Shown here: piece by piece, positions 35,807 through 46,800 of the stretch | How positions within the stretch are numbered: position 1 is the first letter of the stretch | Layout: each line of letters begins with the position of its first letter | DNA from: Centrapalus pauciflorus | Lineage: Eukaryota > Streptophyta > Magnoliopsida > Asterales > Asteraceae | NCBI GenBank assembly: GCA_020465985.1 | Contig: JAANYP010002035.1 | Span: 493,638 to 557,637 of the forward strand | Direction of reading: 5' to 3' | Length of the DNA: 64,000 nt | Made by a program: the position numbers and the translations under genes | Notes under the pieces: generated by a model | What the model saw: only the letters and a program-made list of their open reading frames with translations | Told to the model about the DNA's origin: nothing | Database searches by the model: none

Positions 35807-35839
35807 CCCGCACCAACGCGCGGGCAACCACAACACTAG
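35807..35839 (+). mobile_element. Helitron 3' end
   Basis: Stem-loop CCCGC/GCGGG (35807-35811 with 35820-35824), an 11-base spacer, then CTAG at 35836-35839 followed by T. The 5' end was not located, so the element's extent is unknown. Confidence 0.65.
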
Positions 35840-35848
35840 TTAACAATA

Positions 35849-36365
35849 GGGATAATTGCGTAAAAAACCACCAACTTGTCAATTTTTTGTGATTAAAACC
35901 CCAAACCATTTTCCGTTGCATAAAAAACCCCAAACTAACTAAAAATCAGTAAATCAAGGTTTTATCAAAGGGTAACCGGTTGAAACCGGTTTTTAAATCC
36001 TACGTGGACCGGTAAATAACTTACGTGAAATAAATTTTAATTGTTGAAACTGGTTGCCAAGTATTACACATCATTTAAACCCTCGTTGATAACGTATTCC
36101 CGTTTATAAAATACAATAAAAATTATTAACGGGAGTTTAAATGATTTGTAATATTTGACAACCGATTTCAACAATTAAAATTTATTCCACGTATGTTATT
36201 TACCGGTCCACGTAGGATTAATAACCGGTTGAAACCCGTTACCCATAGATAAAACCTTAATTTACGAATTTTTAGTTAGTTTGGGGTTTTCTATGCAACG
36301 AAAAATGGTTTGGGGTTTTAATCACAAAAAGCCGACAAATTTAAGGTTTTTTACGCAGTTATCCC
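35849..36365. mobile_element. Mutator-like foldback, perfect 9-bp duplication
   Basis: The 517-bp element starts GGGATAATTGCGTAAAAAACC and ends ACGCAGTTATCCC. The arms pair for over 200 bases (GATTAAAACCCCAAACCATTT, CCGGTTGAAACCGGT, CCTACGTGGACCGGTAAATA). The 9-mer TTAACAATA flanks it on both sides (35840-35848, 36366-36374). No genes. It sits one base after the T that follows the Helitron 3' end. Confidence 0.9.
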
Positions 36366-36447
36366 TTAACAATATATATAAAAAAACGGTATACAATTAA
36401 ATTTAGCAAAATATTTAATTTTAGATAATCTATTATTTATTATAGAG

Positions 36448-36535
36448 TTGTTTGTTTACTTCTTAGTGGAATCATTAAGAAGTCATTCAAAAGTTAAATG
36501 ACTTCTTAATGATTCCATTAAGATGTAAACAAACA
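36448..36535. mobile_element. Tourist-like mini-MITE (copy 4 of 4)
   Basis: TTGTTTGTTTACTTCTTAGT to ATTAAGATGTAAACAAACA, with the shared core GGAATCATTAAGAAGTCATT. Confidence 0.75.
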
Positions 36536-37007
36536 TGACCTATATGTCACTATAAAAATATCGATTGACACATCTACGCGTGCAAAACTTCATGTCCCGT
36601 CCCCACTTCAAAATCTTTAATAAAATAAGGGTTGTGCTGCAAAATTAGTAGTTGTTTCTATTGTTCTATTACAATCATTTTTGTAATAAGTTTTGATACT
36701 ATATTTGTTTTATTTCGACTATGAATAAAAGTGGGACGGATCAGGAATTTATCCTTCTATCCCTATTTAAAAAACTTACATTTTGTCCTGAATAAAAAAT
36801 CAAATGGAGTTAAATAGAGATTATCCCATCAAGTAATCCATGATAACTACCGAACTATAGAGATTTAAAAATAAAATTTAAACATGAATGAAGAAATATG
36901 TTCATTTATAGTTGGTATCCATTCATTTGTTCGTTTAAACAAACAAATTAACATGAGCAAAAAAAATTCGTTCATTGAGTTATTCGTGTTCGTTCATTTA
37001 TTTATAA
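36536..37007. other. Intergenic DNA, no gene seen
   Basis: AT-rich; the frame at 36884-37102 runs into the next transposon and has no domain. Confidence 0.4.
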
Positions 37008-37960
37008 GGGGAAATTGCGCAAAAAAACCTTTAAGTTGGTCCATTTTTGCGATTAAAACCCCCAACTATTTCTCATTGCACAAAAAACCTCCAACTGGTT
37101 AAATCTTTGTAAATTTGGACTTTTTTCAAAAAATCTGACTTGCAACCGGTTTAGCCGGTTGCAACTTGATGACGTGTAAAACTTTTACATAGATTTTTGC
37201 TTAAAAAACCTCCAACTTGTTTAGTTTTTTCAATTAAAACCCCAAATCATTTTTAATTTGATAAAAAAACCTCCAACCAACAAAGATAATTAAAGTTGAG
37301 TCTTCACTGATTGTATTTTGATGACATGGATATTTATTAAACTTTTATTTATCAAACAAAGAATTCGTTTCCAATTGAAACCTCCACCCTCTAGGCTAGC
37401 GGACCTCACTGCTCTGGCTGATCATATTCAGATGCTACAATGGAATATAAATAAATGAAACTGAACATAAAGCTGAATCTAAAAATGCAACTCGTGAACA
37501 CAAAATGAAATCGATTCCATCGGCACAATTGAAGTTAAAATTCAAGATTAAACGGTAAAAGTTAATCGAACATACATACATAAAATAAACAGCACTGAAC
37601 ATAAAGAGGAGATAGAGTAATCGGAGTTGCCGAATGTAGAGAAAAAGAGAAAAGATAAATATTATTGTTGGTTAGAGGTGAGAAAAATATAGTTAAGGGT
37701 TTTAATCGAAAAAGTCATCAATTTCGGGGTTTTTTTATGCAAAAATTCAGTTTAAGAATTATACATGTAGGCGCCACGTAAGTCGGGTTTGCCATGTGGA
37801 CGCCACGTGTGTGCCATGTAAGCATAGAAACCTATTATAACCGGTCAAGTCTTAATTTCAAAAGATTTTACCGGTTAGAGGTTTTTTGTGCAACAAAAAA
37901 TGGTTAGGGGTTTTAATCACAAAAATGGTCCAACTTTAAGGTTTTTTACGCAATTATCCC
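37008..37960. mobile_element. Mutator-like element, 953 bp, 9-bp duplication
   Basis: Ends GGGGAAATTGCGCAAAAAAACC and TTTACGCAATTATCCC, the same family as 35849-36365. The 9-mer TATTTATAA flanks both sides (36999-37007, 37961-37969). The arms pair through GATTAAAACCCCCAAC and CCGGTTGCAA-type blocks. About 400 bases in the middle (37310-37720) are not palindromic and include a GC-richer piece (CCTCTAGGCTAGCGGACCTC), perhaps a captured fragment. No transposase. Confidence 0.88.
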
Positions 37961-37969
37961 TATTTATAA

Positions 37970-38889
37970 ATATAGGGTGCATATAATAATAATCACTTTC
38001 ATTAACGTAACATAATGATCCACAAATTATAATTATGTCCTAGGACAAATATAAGCTATTCTATATATATTATTAATGTTTTGTTTGATTATCAATATTG
38101 TAGGTAAAATTACATTTATCATAACCAATTGAACAAAATATTCAAACATAAAATTGAAAACCATAAAATTTTCATGTTTCAAAGATCAAACTCGTATAAA
38201 TTAAAGTCAATGAATCTTACGATCCTACCCGATAAGATCCGTAAGATTGAATCAATAAACAATTTTACGTTTCTATGATACCTAAAACGAATCGATGTTA
38301 GTACAATCATGCTTGCATTTATCCAAATCAAAATTTGAAACCAGGATCGTATGACCCTATAATTAGAATTATGATTTTAATAACTATGCATACAATGACT
38401 AAAGTAGTTGTACTTATGGGAAGCAATTGTAGTGTGAATTGTGTATTTAGAATATGATTCAAAGTCCGAACAACTAAGCAAATCTTATATAGAATTACTT
38501 AAAATCAAAAGATCGTTACAAAATGAATATAATAGATCCGCATATAAAGTCATGAATATTGAAAATTGTCTAGAAAATCAGGCTGTATTTTACGCGTCCC
38601 TTCTTTTAGGAAGATAAGTTTGGTTTTTTACATAAACAATCGGGAATTCGGGATCCATAAAACTAAAACCCGTTTCTTTTTTTTAAAGTAAACCTGATTT
38701 TTATGTAAAACGTCTAGTTCACTAGTTTATAAAATTTAAAAAAAAAACCATACCAACCTTCCCAAGTTTTTTTAATCTCCCACTGATCCGTTGTTTCCCT
38801 TCCAACAATCCCAAATACCTTTTTAATAGCCAACAAGCATCGGTATAGATTCATTGTATTCTTCATTCACCCCATCGATTCTCTGTTCT

Positions 38890-38947
<58 letters not shown>

Positions 38948-39716
38948 AGAAATGAACTAGTCTCACCTTTTTCCATGGATTTGTAGTTTTCTTCTCTCAC
39001 AAGTCACCACCTTCTATCCCATCGCTAGTGCTTCGCGGGCTGATCCAGTGTTTCATGCTCGATAACCACTCGGTCTTACCATCATCGGTCGCTCATCTAG
39101 GATTTGATTTTTAACATTAAATGTACTTTTTGAACGAATTTTCTTTTCTTTTTTTTTTTCTTGTTTCTTTTACAAAATGACAATTATGATAGCAACTCAT
39201 GTTTTTCCCTGCGGTTTAAAATAGGGTTTATGCCTTCTGGATCCGGTTAAATAATCGTGCTACATTTGACTTCAAATGAAGTGACCCCCTATCAATCCCG
39301 ATCCAAGAAGCAGTCTTCATTATGCAAATTAATCGGGCTTTATTAACCCGTCTATAGTATTGATATAATCATAACACATCTACCAAGTTATCAAATAAAT
39401 TCATTTTTTGAATTTATGTATTATTTATTGAATTATTAAAATCAAAGAGTATTGAATGTTATACTTCATTATTAACATGATTAAAAAGTGAGATGACATT
39501 CATTATTGAAAGGTTAAATGTATGCTCGGCATCAAATTGAAGTTCATATCTAGTGTGATAAGTCATTATAGGGTCACACATAAGTTCATATCCATGAAGA
39601 AACATTGTAGAATATTAGTGATAGAAACATTCGTCATTTTGTTATCGATCAAATCCGGTAGTTTCCATCACTAAAATTCTAAAAATTTAGAAATCTTTAC
39701 TAATTTGAAAGAGAAT
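37970..39716. other. Intergenic DNA, no gene recognised
   Basis: Includes CGATCCTACCCGATAAGATCC-like words and a run of about 55 T at 38891-38946. 38760-39110 is less AT-rich. No coding frame or RNA gene recognised. Confidence 0.4.
38891..38946. repeat. Poly(T) tract, about 55 bases
   Basis: Uninterrupted T run. On the minus strand it would be a poly(A) tail, but I could not find flanking target duplications or a clear SINE/LINE body. Confidence 0.9.
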
Positions 39717-40054
39717 CACTACTACAAAATAACCTTTCAACCCCTGTTAATCAACCCAGGTTAATCCAAAAAAGGCTAAAAAAACTGGGGTAGAAGCATA
39801 TCCCGTGAATTTTTTAAAACAATGACCCCGGTTTCGTTATAAAGAACCGGGGTTAAAGCTCTGATTTACAATGACCACGGTTTATTCTGCAAGACCTGGG
39901 TTTAATATTCCTAAAATTTTTAGGGGGAATTGTCCCGCTCATCCTCACCCTCTCCCTCACTTATCCACCAGTTCAAGAGAAAAAAAAAAAGAAGGATCCT
40001 CTGTACGTACTCTATCGTCTCCCTTGATTCCTCCCACCGCCACCACTATTAGCT

Positions 40055-40330
40055 ATGGTCAGTTTCGCCGCTTCTCTTATCATCGGTCCTAGACCTCAAC
40101 AAGCCTCCTTTGCTTTGTACTCTCGTTCTCTCATCTCACTTCATACTCTACATTTCTGTTGCCTAATCCATAGAAATCAACCATTTGTCGGCCACCGCTG
40201 CCTCCGTCGTTGTCACCATATGCATTCTCCCTTCTCCCTTTTCTGCTTCCGTCAACATCCGGTTGCCCCTCTGTATGACCGACAGGTTTGTTGTATTTTG
40301 GTGATTAGGTTACAAATCTTGGATTAGGTT
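40055..40330 (+). other. Gene-like frame carried by the CACTA element
   Basis: An ATG frame of about 90 codons begins MVSFAASLIIGPRPQQ and is serine/leucine/arginine rich at the start, somewhat like an organelle-targeting peptide. It is preceded by a CT-rich leader (39945-40050) and followed by T-rich, intron-like sequence. I do not recognise a protein. It may be the first exon of a captured host gene, or it may be non-coding. Confidence 0.3.
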
Positions 40331-40914
40331 ACAGATATTGGTGTTGAGGATGTAAATTATTAGGTGTTTATATCTTGGGTTCTTGAATAAATGAATATTG
40401 ATGCTTAGGTTACAACATATTAATTGATTCTTGAACTTGTAGTTTTGATTTCTTTGGTTACAAATCGTGGATTCGTTTGTGGCTGAGCTTGTTGCTTTGA
40501 TTTCTTTGGTTTTATATTGTAAATTGTCGGTTCTTAAATAGTGTATTTGGATTACAAATTTTAGTTTTGATTTTTATAACATGTAGAATACTCAAAACTT
40601 GAATCCATGTAGTTCTGAAATATTGTATATGCTTTCCTTTTAAGTTCTTGAATATGTTCATATTTTGGTTCTACAAAGCTGGAGCTAATTAATTAACATA
40701 CATTCAGTGGTTATGAAAAAAGCGGTCTTAATGTCTAACCATGTCTTTATGTTGCATGTTTAGACTCGGTTTCATTGATATCGTAAAAAATGCTCAATCA
40801 GCACACAACACTACAACGGTCACAGCTCTGCACAGATTACATATATACCTGCTGCTGTTCTATTTTCGTTTTGCACGACACACCCCGAGACTTGGTCTCG
40901 GGGACAAGATCTTA

Positions 40915-40917
<3 letters not shown>

Positions 40918-40945
<28 letters not shown>
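40918..40945. repeat. (CA)n microsatellite
   Basis: About 14 units within the CACTA element. Confidence 0.9.
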
Positions 40946-40948
<3 letters not shown>

Positions 40949-41318
40949 CGTATTGCTTACATGGACAACGCAACAACAGCAACCTCTTTATATTTACATA
41001 TTGCTTACCTAGTAGTCATATATGGAGTTTCATCAGGCTGCTTTACTAGTTTTTTTTCCCTGATTTTGTAGATAACATTATTATATATGGCTACATGTTC
41101 TGATTCTTGCTAGCTACAAGTATAGCCTACATTACAAACATATCATTTGCTTTTGAATGACATGGTTTTCATTACATTTGCTTATGTTTTGTAGTTAGGC
41201 ATTTGGCCTTCTCAAAAAGGAGAAAATGACTTTTGAAGAAGAGTCAAGAGTTTAATAAGGTCGGAATTTCATTTTTTCTCACTATTGAACAGAATATTAA
41301 TGGCTTTCAGGGGCTTTT

Positions 41319-43542
41319 TGAAACACCCATACAACTAATACGAGTATTTCGATACCATTATACGTTAATTTATACAGAGTACTTGCGGAAATACGATCAA
41401 ATTAAAACTTTTGCAATTAATAATTATCAACGTGATTCCAAACACTTTGCATGAGACACAACAGAGTGTCGGAAATCACGGAGCAACGTAACTGGGGTTA
41501 CAAGATTAAGTTATCAATTTAGTTACAAACGAATTAATAAACAGCAACTAATTCGTGTAAGTCCAAAAATGGAAGTCTGCTACTCCCGCCCCAATCATCT
41601 ACAAAATATTGAGCTCCTACCCGTGCTCCAAACGATATCTAACAACTCGGGCCAGCCGGGCCTTTGCCCTTAACAGATCCTGAAAGGAAATAACAACTAT
41701 CGGGTAAACAACAAAGTTGTTTAGTGAGATTCTAGATTAAAGTACCATGCGATATATGAATGATGCCATGCAATGCCATGAATTCGACTAACAATTTTGG
41801 AGGCCAACTAATGACTATAAGCTACCACATTGCGGTTACCATACACAAGCTTACCGTACAATGGGTTTACAATCTACTGCTCGATTACCACACCACAGGC
41901 TTATCGATATGCAGTTTACAATGATGCCATACGATTACCACCACAGGCTTATCGTTTTACAGGCAATAATGGTTACCACACTCAGGCTTACCATTATGAT
42001 TCCGCTGGGTTACCACACTCAGGCTTACCGTCTCGGCGGAGAGGTCAAACGAACGATCAACAACTTATCAACCGAGTGATAAACAATAATTATGATGTAT
42101 GTGATGGCAAAGCATGAAAATGACAATAATGATACGAAAGCAGTAACATACAATTCATGATATGCATGCAAATACGTTAATACTAGAACTCACAGTGATA
42201 CAAAATACGCTCTCGGCCTCAAAACCGAGTTACAATCGTCAAGGTAAGAGTGATAGTCTTCACGTGACTTAACTCGTCAAAACCCCTACAAGTAGGTTCA
42301 TAATATAATTATTATAAGTCTCACCGCTTACAATTTCTCAACTTTGATCCGGACATAATAGTCGTAAAACCTAATTAATTTTCGGTATCGACCAACATAA
42401 TTATTTTGACCTAATTATCCTTCACAATTGGGAATATATGCTATTTTGGTGCATGATCCCGAGGACTAATTAAAATTACAATTTCTGGCCGGAACTGGGC
42501 TCACGTTCCCATCCGAATTCGGATCAGCACCATCCGGACTTCGTATCATCCGAGTTCGGTTCAGGGACCATCCGAATTCGGACCAACTCGTCAGAGGTAC
42601 GGCCCGAACTCGGTCCTAGGCACATCCGAATTTCGGACCAACACATCCGAATTTCAAGCCATCCGGATTCGGATCAGGGACCATCCGAATTTCGGATCCC
42701 TTCCAACCGAAGCACAGTCCGTACTCCGAATTTCGGACCACCCCCATCCGAATTCGGGTGCAGGTCTGCACTTTTGCCCTTCGAATTTAATGCTCAAAAC
42801 TACCAAAACTTTTCATATTTATTACAAACGGTTTGGGGTCCTTCCCAAACATATATATATCCTTAATAACACATTTTAAGCTGTCAAAAACACCATTTTA
42901 TCCCTTTTGAATCATCAAGAGTTCATAAACTCTATCTTCGGGTTTTTGAGCTAAAACCCATCAAAATCCATAAAACTTGAAAAATATGTTTTAAATGATG
43001 ATTCTAACTATATTTCATTATCATACCTCAAGATCTAACGATTTCTCCATAACATTCATAAAAACCCATTTGGGTTTCTCATCTTCTTCAAATGAAGATG
43101 GAGAGGAGAAGAAAAGAAGTGACAAGGTTTATAATTGAGAGTGGTAACTCTTGGATCTTTCGAAACCAACAAGAATCTCCCAATAAAAGCTTGATTTTGG
43201 CTTCTTCTTCTTTTTCTTCTATCCTCTTTTCTCTCTATTTTGGAGCTTTTGAAGAAAGATGAACACACACACACACAATGTGTGTGTCTGCGTAGGTATA
43301 AAGCCAAAAAGAAGAAGACTTCTTCTTCTTTTTCTTTGCAACCCACAACTTTCACATATTTACCATTTATACCTTGGAATTAATTGCATTTCTTTTAAAG
43401 TCCATTCTATAAATCCAAGACATATATTCATAATCATCCATACCCAACTTTTATTTATGTGTTTGAAATAAATTAATATCTCGAATCGTATTTCGTTACA
43501 ATAAATATTATTCATCAATTATATAAAATTCGGGTCGTTACA
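41319..43542 (-). repeat. 3' LTR of the chromovirus
   Basis: 2224 bp, TG...CA ends. Carries the CATCCGAATTCGGAYC array (about 42505-42760), a tandem series of TACCACACTCAGGCTTACC-like words (41820-42030) and a CA/GT hairpin microsatellite near 43265. Frames inside it are duplicated in the other LTR and are not genes. Confidence 0.95.
42505..42760. repeat. Palindromic CCGAATTCGG array in the LTR
   Basis: About ten variants of CATCCGAATTCGGAYC at roughly 20-30 base spacing; many units are near-perfect palindromes. The identical array is in the other LTR at about 49742-49995. Confidence 0.85.
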
Positions 43543-43556
43543 ATTCCTCCCCTCTT
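43543..43556 (-). other. Polypurine tract
   Basis: AAGAGGGGAGGAAT on the minus strand, immediately before the 3' LTR; it primes plus-strand DNA synthesis. Confidence 0.9.
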
Positions 43557-43577
43557 AAAAGGATTCCGCCCACGGAA

Positions 43578-43817
43578 TCAGTTTCTTTCAAACAAAGCGG
43601 GGTACTTGGCCATCATTTCAGCCTTTGTCTCCCAAGTCATCAGAGACCCACGGTGGTGCTTCCAACAAACGAGCACCATCTCGATTTCTTTTTTCCTTAG
43701 GTTAATTACTTTGTCGCCGATAATCTTTTCCGGTTCTTCGACATAACGTAGCCGCTCATCGATTTGCACATCGTCCAAAGGAACGGTCACTGCAGGATTG
43801 ATCGGACTTCGCTTCAA
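43578..43817 (-). CDS. Chromodomain-like C-terminus of pol, shifted frame
   Basis: This frame carries the expected C-terminal tail of a chromovirus integrase: VPLDDVQIDERLRYVEEPEKI, then LVCWKHHRGSLMTWETK, ending at the stop by 43578. The W-x-H/W-x-W spacing and acidic end resemble the chromodomain that directs chromoviruses to particular chromatin. It is offset by one base from the main gag-pol frame; the switch point lies near the GAATTC at 43841-43846, just after LPAELAE. This is most simply a one-base deletion in this copy. The annotated start ATG is not a biological start. Confidence 0.75.
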   Translation of the reverse strand: MKRSPINPAVTVPLDDVQIDERLRYVEEPEKIIGDKVINLRKKEIEMVLVCWKHHRGSLMTWETKAEMMAKYPALFERN

Positions 43818-46800
43818 ATAGCTAACGTGAAAGGTGTTATGAATTCTGCCAACTCAGCGGGCAGATCTAACTTATAAGCTTGAGCACCGACACGCTCGGT
43901 AACTGGAAACGGTCCAACATATCGAGGACTTAACTTTCCTCGCTTTCCGAATCTCATAATTCCCTTCCACGGAGATACTTTCAGCATTACTGAATCTCCC
44001 ACTGCAAACTCAATATCTTTATGACGTTTATCCGAATATGCTTTCTGTCGATCTTGGGCAGCTTTGATCCGCTCACGAATAATCTGAATTTTATCATGCG
44101 TCTCTTGAAGCAATTCGGGACCCGCTAACGGTTTCTCGCCTGCTTCACGCCAACACGTCGGTGTTCGACACTTTCGACCATACAACGACTCATACGGAGC
44201 CATTTTTATCGAAGAGTGATAACTATTGTTGTAAGCGAATTCCATAAGTGGTAGGTGCGTATCCCAATTTCCACCAAGTTCGATCGCGCACGCACGCAAC
44301 ATATCTTCCATTGTTTGATTAGTGCGCTCAGTCTGGCCGTCAGTCTGGGGACGAAACGCCGTACTCAAGTTAACACGCGTTCCCAACTGATCCTGCATAC
44401 TCTGCCAGAATCTCGAAGTAAAACTCGAGTCACGATCCGAAACAATAGACTTTGGAATTCCATGGCGTACAATAATCTCATCAATATACATTCGCGCCAA
44501 TCTTTCCAAAGGAAAGTTTTCTCGTATCGGCAAGAAGTGTGCGGATTTCGTCAGTCGATCCACAATAACCCAGATAGCATCATGTTGTCTTTGGGTCTTC
44601 GGAAGCTTTACCACAAAGTCCATCGTGATGTGGTCCCACTTCCATTCGGATATCTCGAGGGGTTGCAAATTTCCAGATGGTTTTTGATGTTCGGCCTTGA
44701 CCCGCAAGCAAGTCAAACACCTCTCAACATGATTACCAACGTCTCGCTTCATCCCGGGCCACCAATACTCGGATTTCAAATCCTGATACATTTTTGAACT
44801 CCCGGGGTGAATTGAGAACTTCGAATTATGACCATCCTCTAAAATTGTTTTGCGCACATCACCAATCTTTGGTACCCAAATACGACCCCTAAACATTTTC
44901 AACCCGTTGCTACCCTCGGTTAACAGCACGCTTTGACCAACCATTCTCTCAGACTTAATATTTTCCTCTTTAAGGCCTTCGATTTGCCATTTCCGTATGT
45001 CGTCAAGGATAGAGGAACTCACAACCACATGCGTTAGCGCATAACAAGTCGCTTCCGGGTATCTCTTTCGGCTTAACGCATCAGCCACTACATTGGCTTT
45101 TCCAGGATGATAAAGGATTTCACAGTCATAATCCTTAATCAACTCCACAGCGCGCCTCTGTCGCATATTCAATTCTTTCTGATCAAAGATATGTCTCAGG
45201 CTCTTATGATCAGTAAACAACTGGCATTTAGTGCCGTACAGATAATGTCGCCAGATTTTTAACGCAAACGTGACAGCATCTAATTCCAAATCATGAGTCG
45301 GACGACTCTTTTCATAATCTTTTAACTGTCTCGATGCATACGCTATCACTTTTCCTCGTTGCATAAGCACGCATCCCAACCCATTTATCGAGGCATCGCT
45401 ATAAACGGCAAAATCTTCGTTTCCTTCCGGCAACGCAAGCACAGGAGCGTCAGTCAACCGACTCTTCAAAATTTGAAACGCCTCAATCTGTGGCTTTTCC
45501 CACACAAACTTCGCATTCTTACGAGTCAACGAAGTGAGTGGGACGGCTATTTTAGAGAAATCTTGGATGAATCGTCGATAATAGCCGGCCAATCCAAGAA
45601 AGCTACGAATTTCAGCAACATTTCTCGGCGCTTCCCAACTTTTAATGGCCTCGATCTTGGAGGGATCCACAGAAACACCCTCACAAGATATAACATGCCC
45701 TAAAAATTGTACTTGTCGTAACCAAAATTCGCACTTTGAGAATTTGGCATACAACTGTTCGCCTCGAAGAAGTTCGAGCAATTGTCTCAAATGAACTGCA
45801 TGGTCCTCCTCCGTCTTGGAATACACTAAGATATCGTCGATAAACACTATGACCGACTTGTCAAGCATTGGACGGCACACACGATTCATCAAATCCATAA
45901 AGGCTGCAGGAGCATTAGTGAGCCCAAAAGGCATCACTAAGAACTCGTAATGTCCATATCGGGTTCGAAACGCCGTTTTTGGCACATCTTCTTCACGTAC
46001 CTTAAGTTGATGATAACCTGATCGAAGGTCTATTTTCGAGAAATAAGCAGCTCCTTGTAATTGATCGAACAAATCATCAATACGAGGCAAAGGATACTTA
46101 TTCTTTATAGTCACCTTATTCAGTTCTCTATAATCTATGCACATTCGCAAGGTTCCGTCTTTCTTACGCACGAATAAAACCGGAGCACCCCAAGGCGAGG
46201 TACTCGGCTGAATGAACCCTTTCTCTAATAATTCTTCCAGTTGTGCCATCATTTCCTTCATTTCCGAAGGTGCTAAACGATACGGGGCACGCGCAATTGG
46301 TGCAGCTCCCGGCACCAATTCAATCCGAAACTCTACGGATCGATCCGGTGGTAATCCCGGTAAGTCATCCGGGAATACGTCGGGATATTCGTTAACCACT
46401 GGTACATCCTTGAGGTTTTTTCCTTCTTTCTTAGTATTTAACACACAAGCCAAGAAGCATTGACAACCCTTACCTAAACTTTTCCGAGCCTTAGCCACCG
46501 AAATCACTGCGGCTTCCCTTTTACGTCTATCCCCATACACAAATATTTCTTCGCCTTCCGGCGTGAACAAACGAACGATTCGTTTCGCACAAGCAATAGT
46601 GGTAAGATTATTGGCCAACCAATCCATGCCAACTATTACGTCAAATTCTTTCGTATCTATGGGGACAAGGTCGATATCGAAGTTATGTCCATCTAAGGTT
46701 AGCACACAGTCATTATATATTTGGGTGGCACAAACCGCTTTCCCGCTTGCCACATCAACAGATAGAGGGAAAGGCATCAAAGAAGGTACAACATCTAACT

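Noticed and set aside
38891..39110. Poly(T) tract as the tail of a minus-strand SINE
   Set aside because: A CCGAGTGGTT word resembles a tRNA-derived A box, but no B box and no target duplication could be found.
41830..42117. Pair of overlapping frames, repeated identically at 49066-49353
   Set aside because: They lie in the two LTRs of the chromovirus and reflect an LTR repeat, not a duplicated gene.
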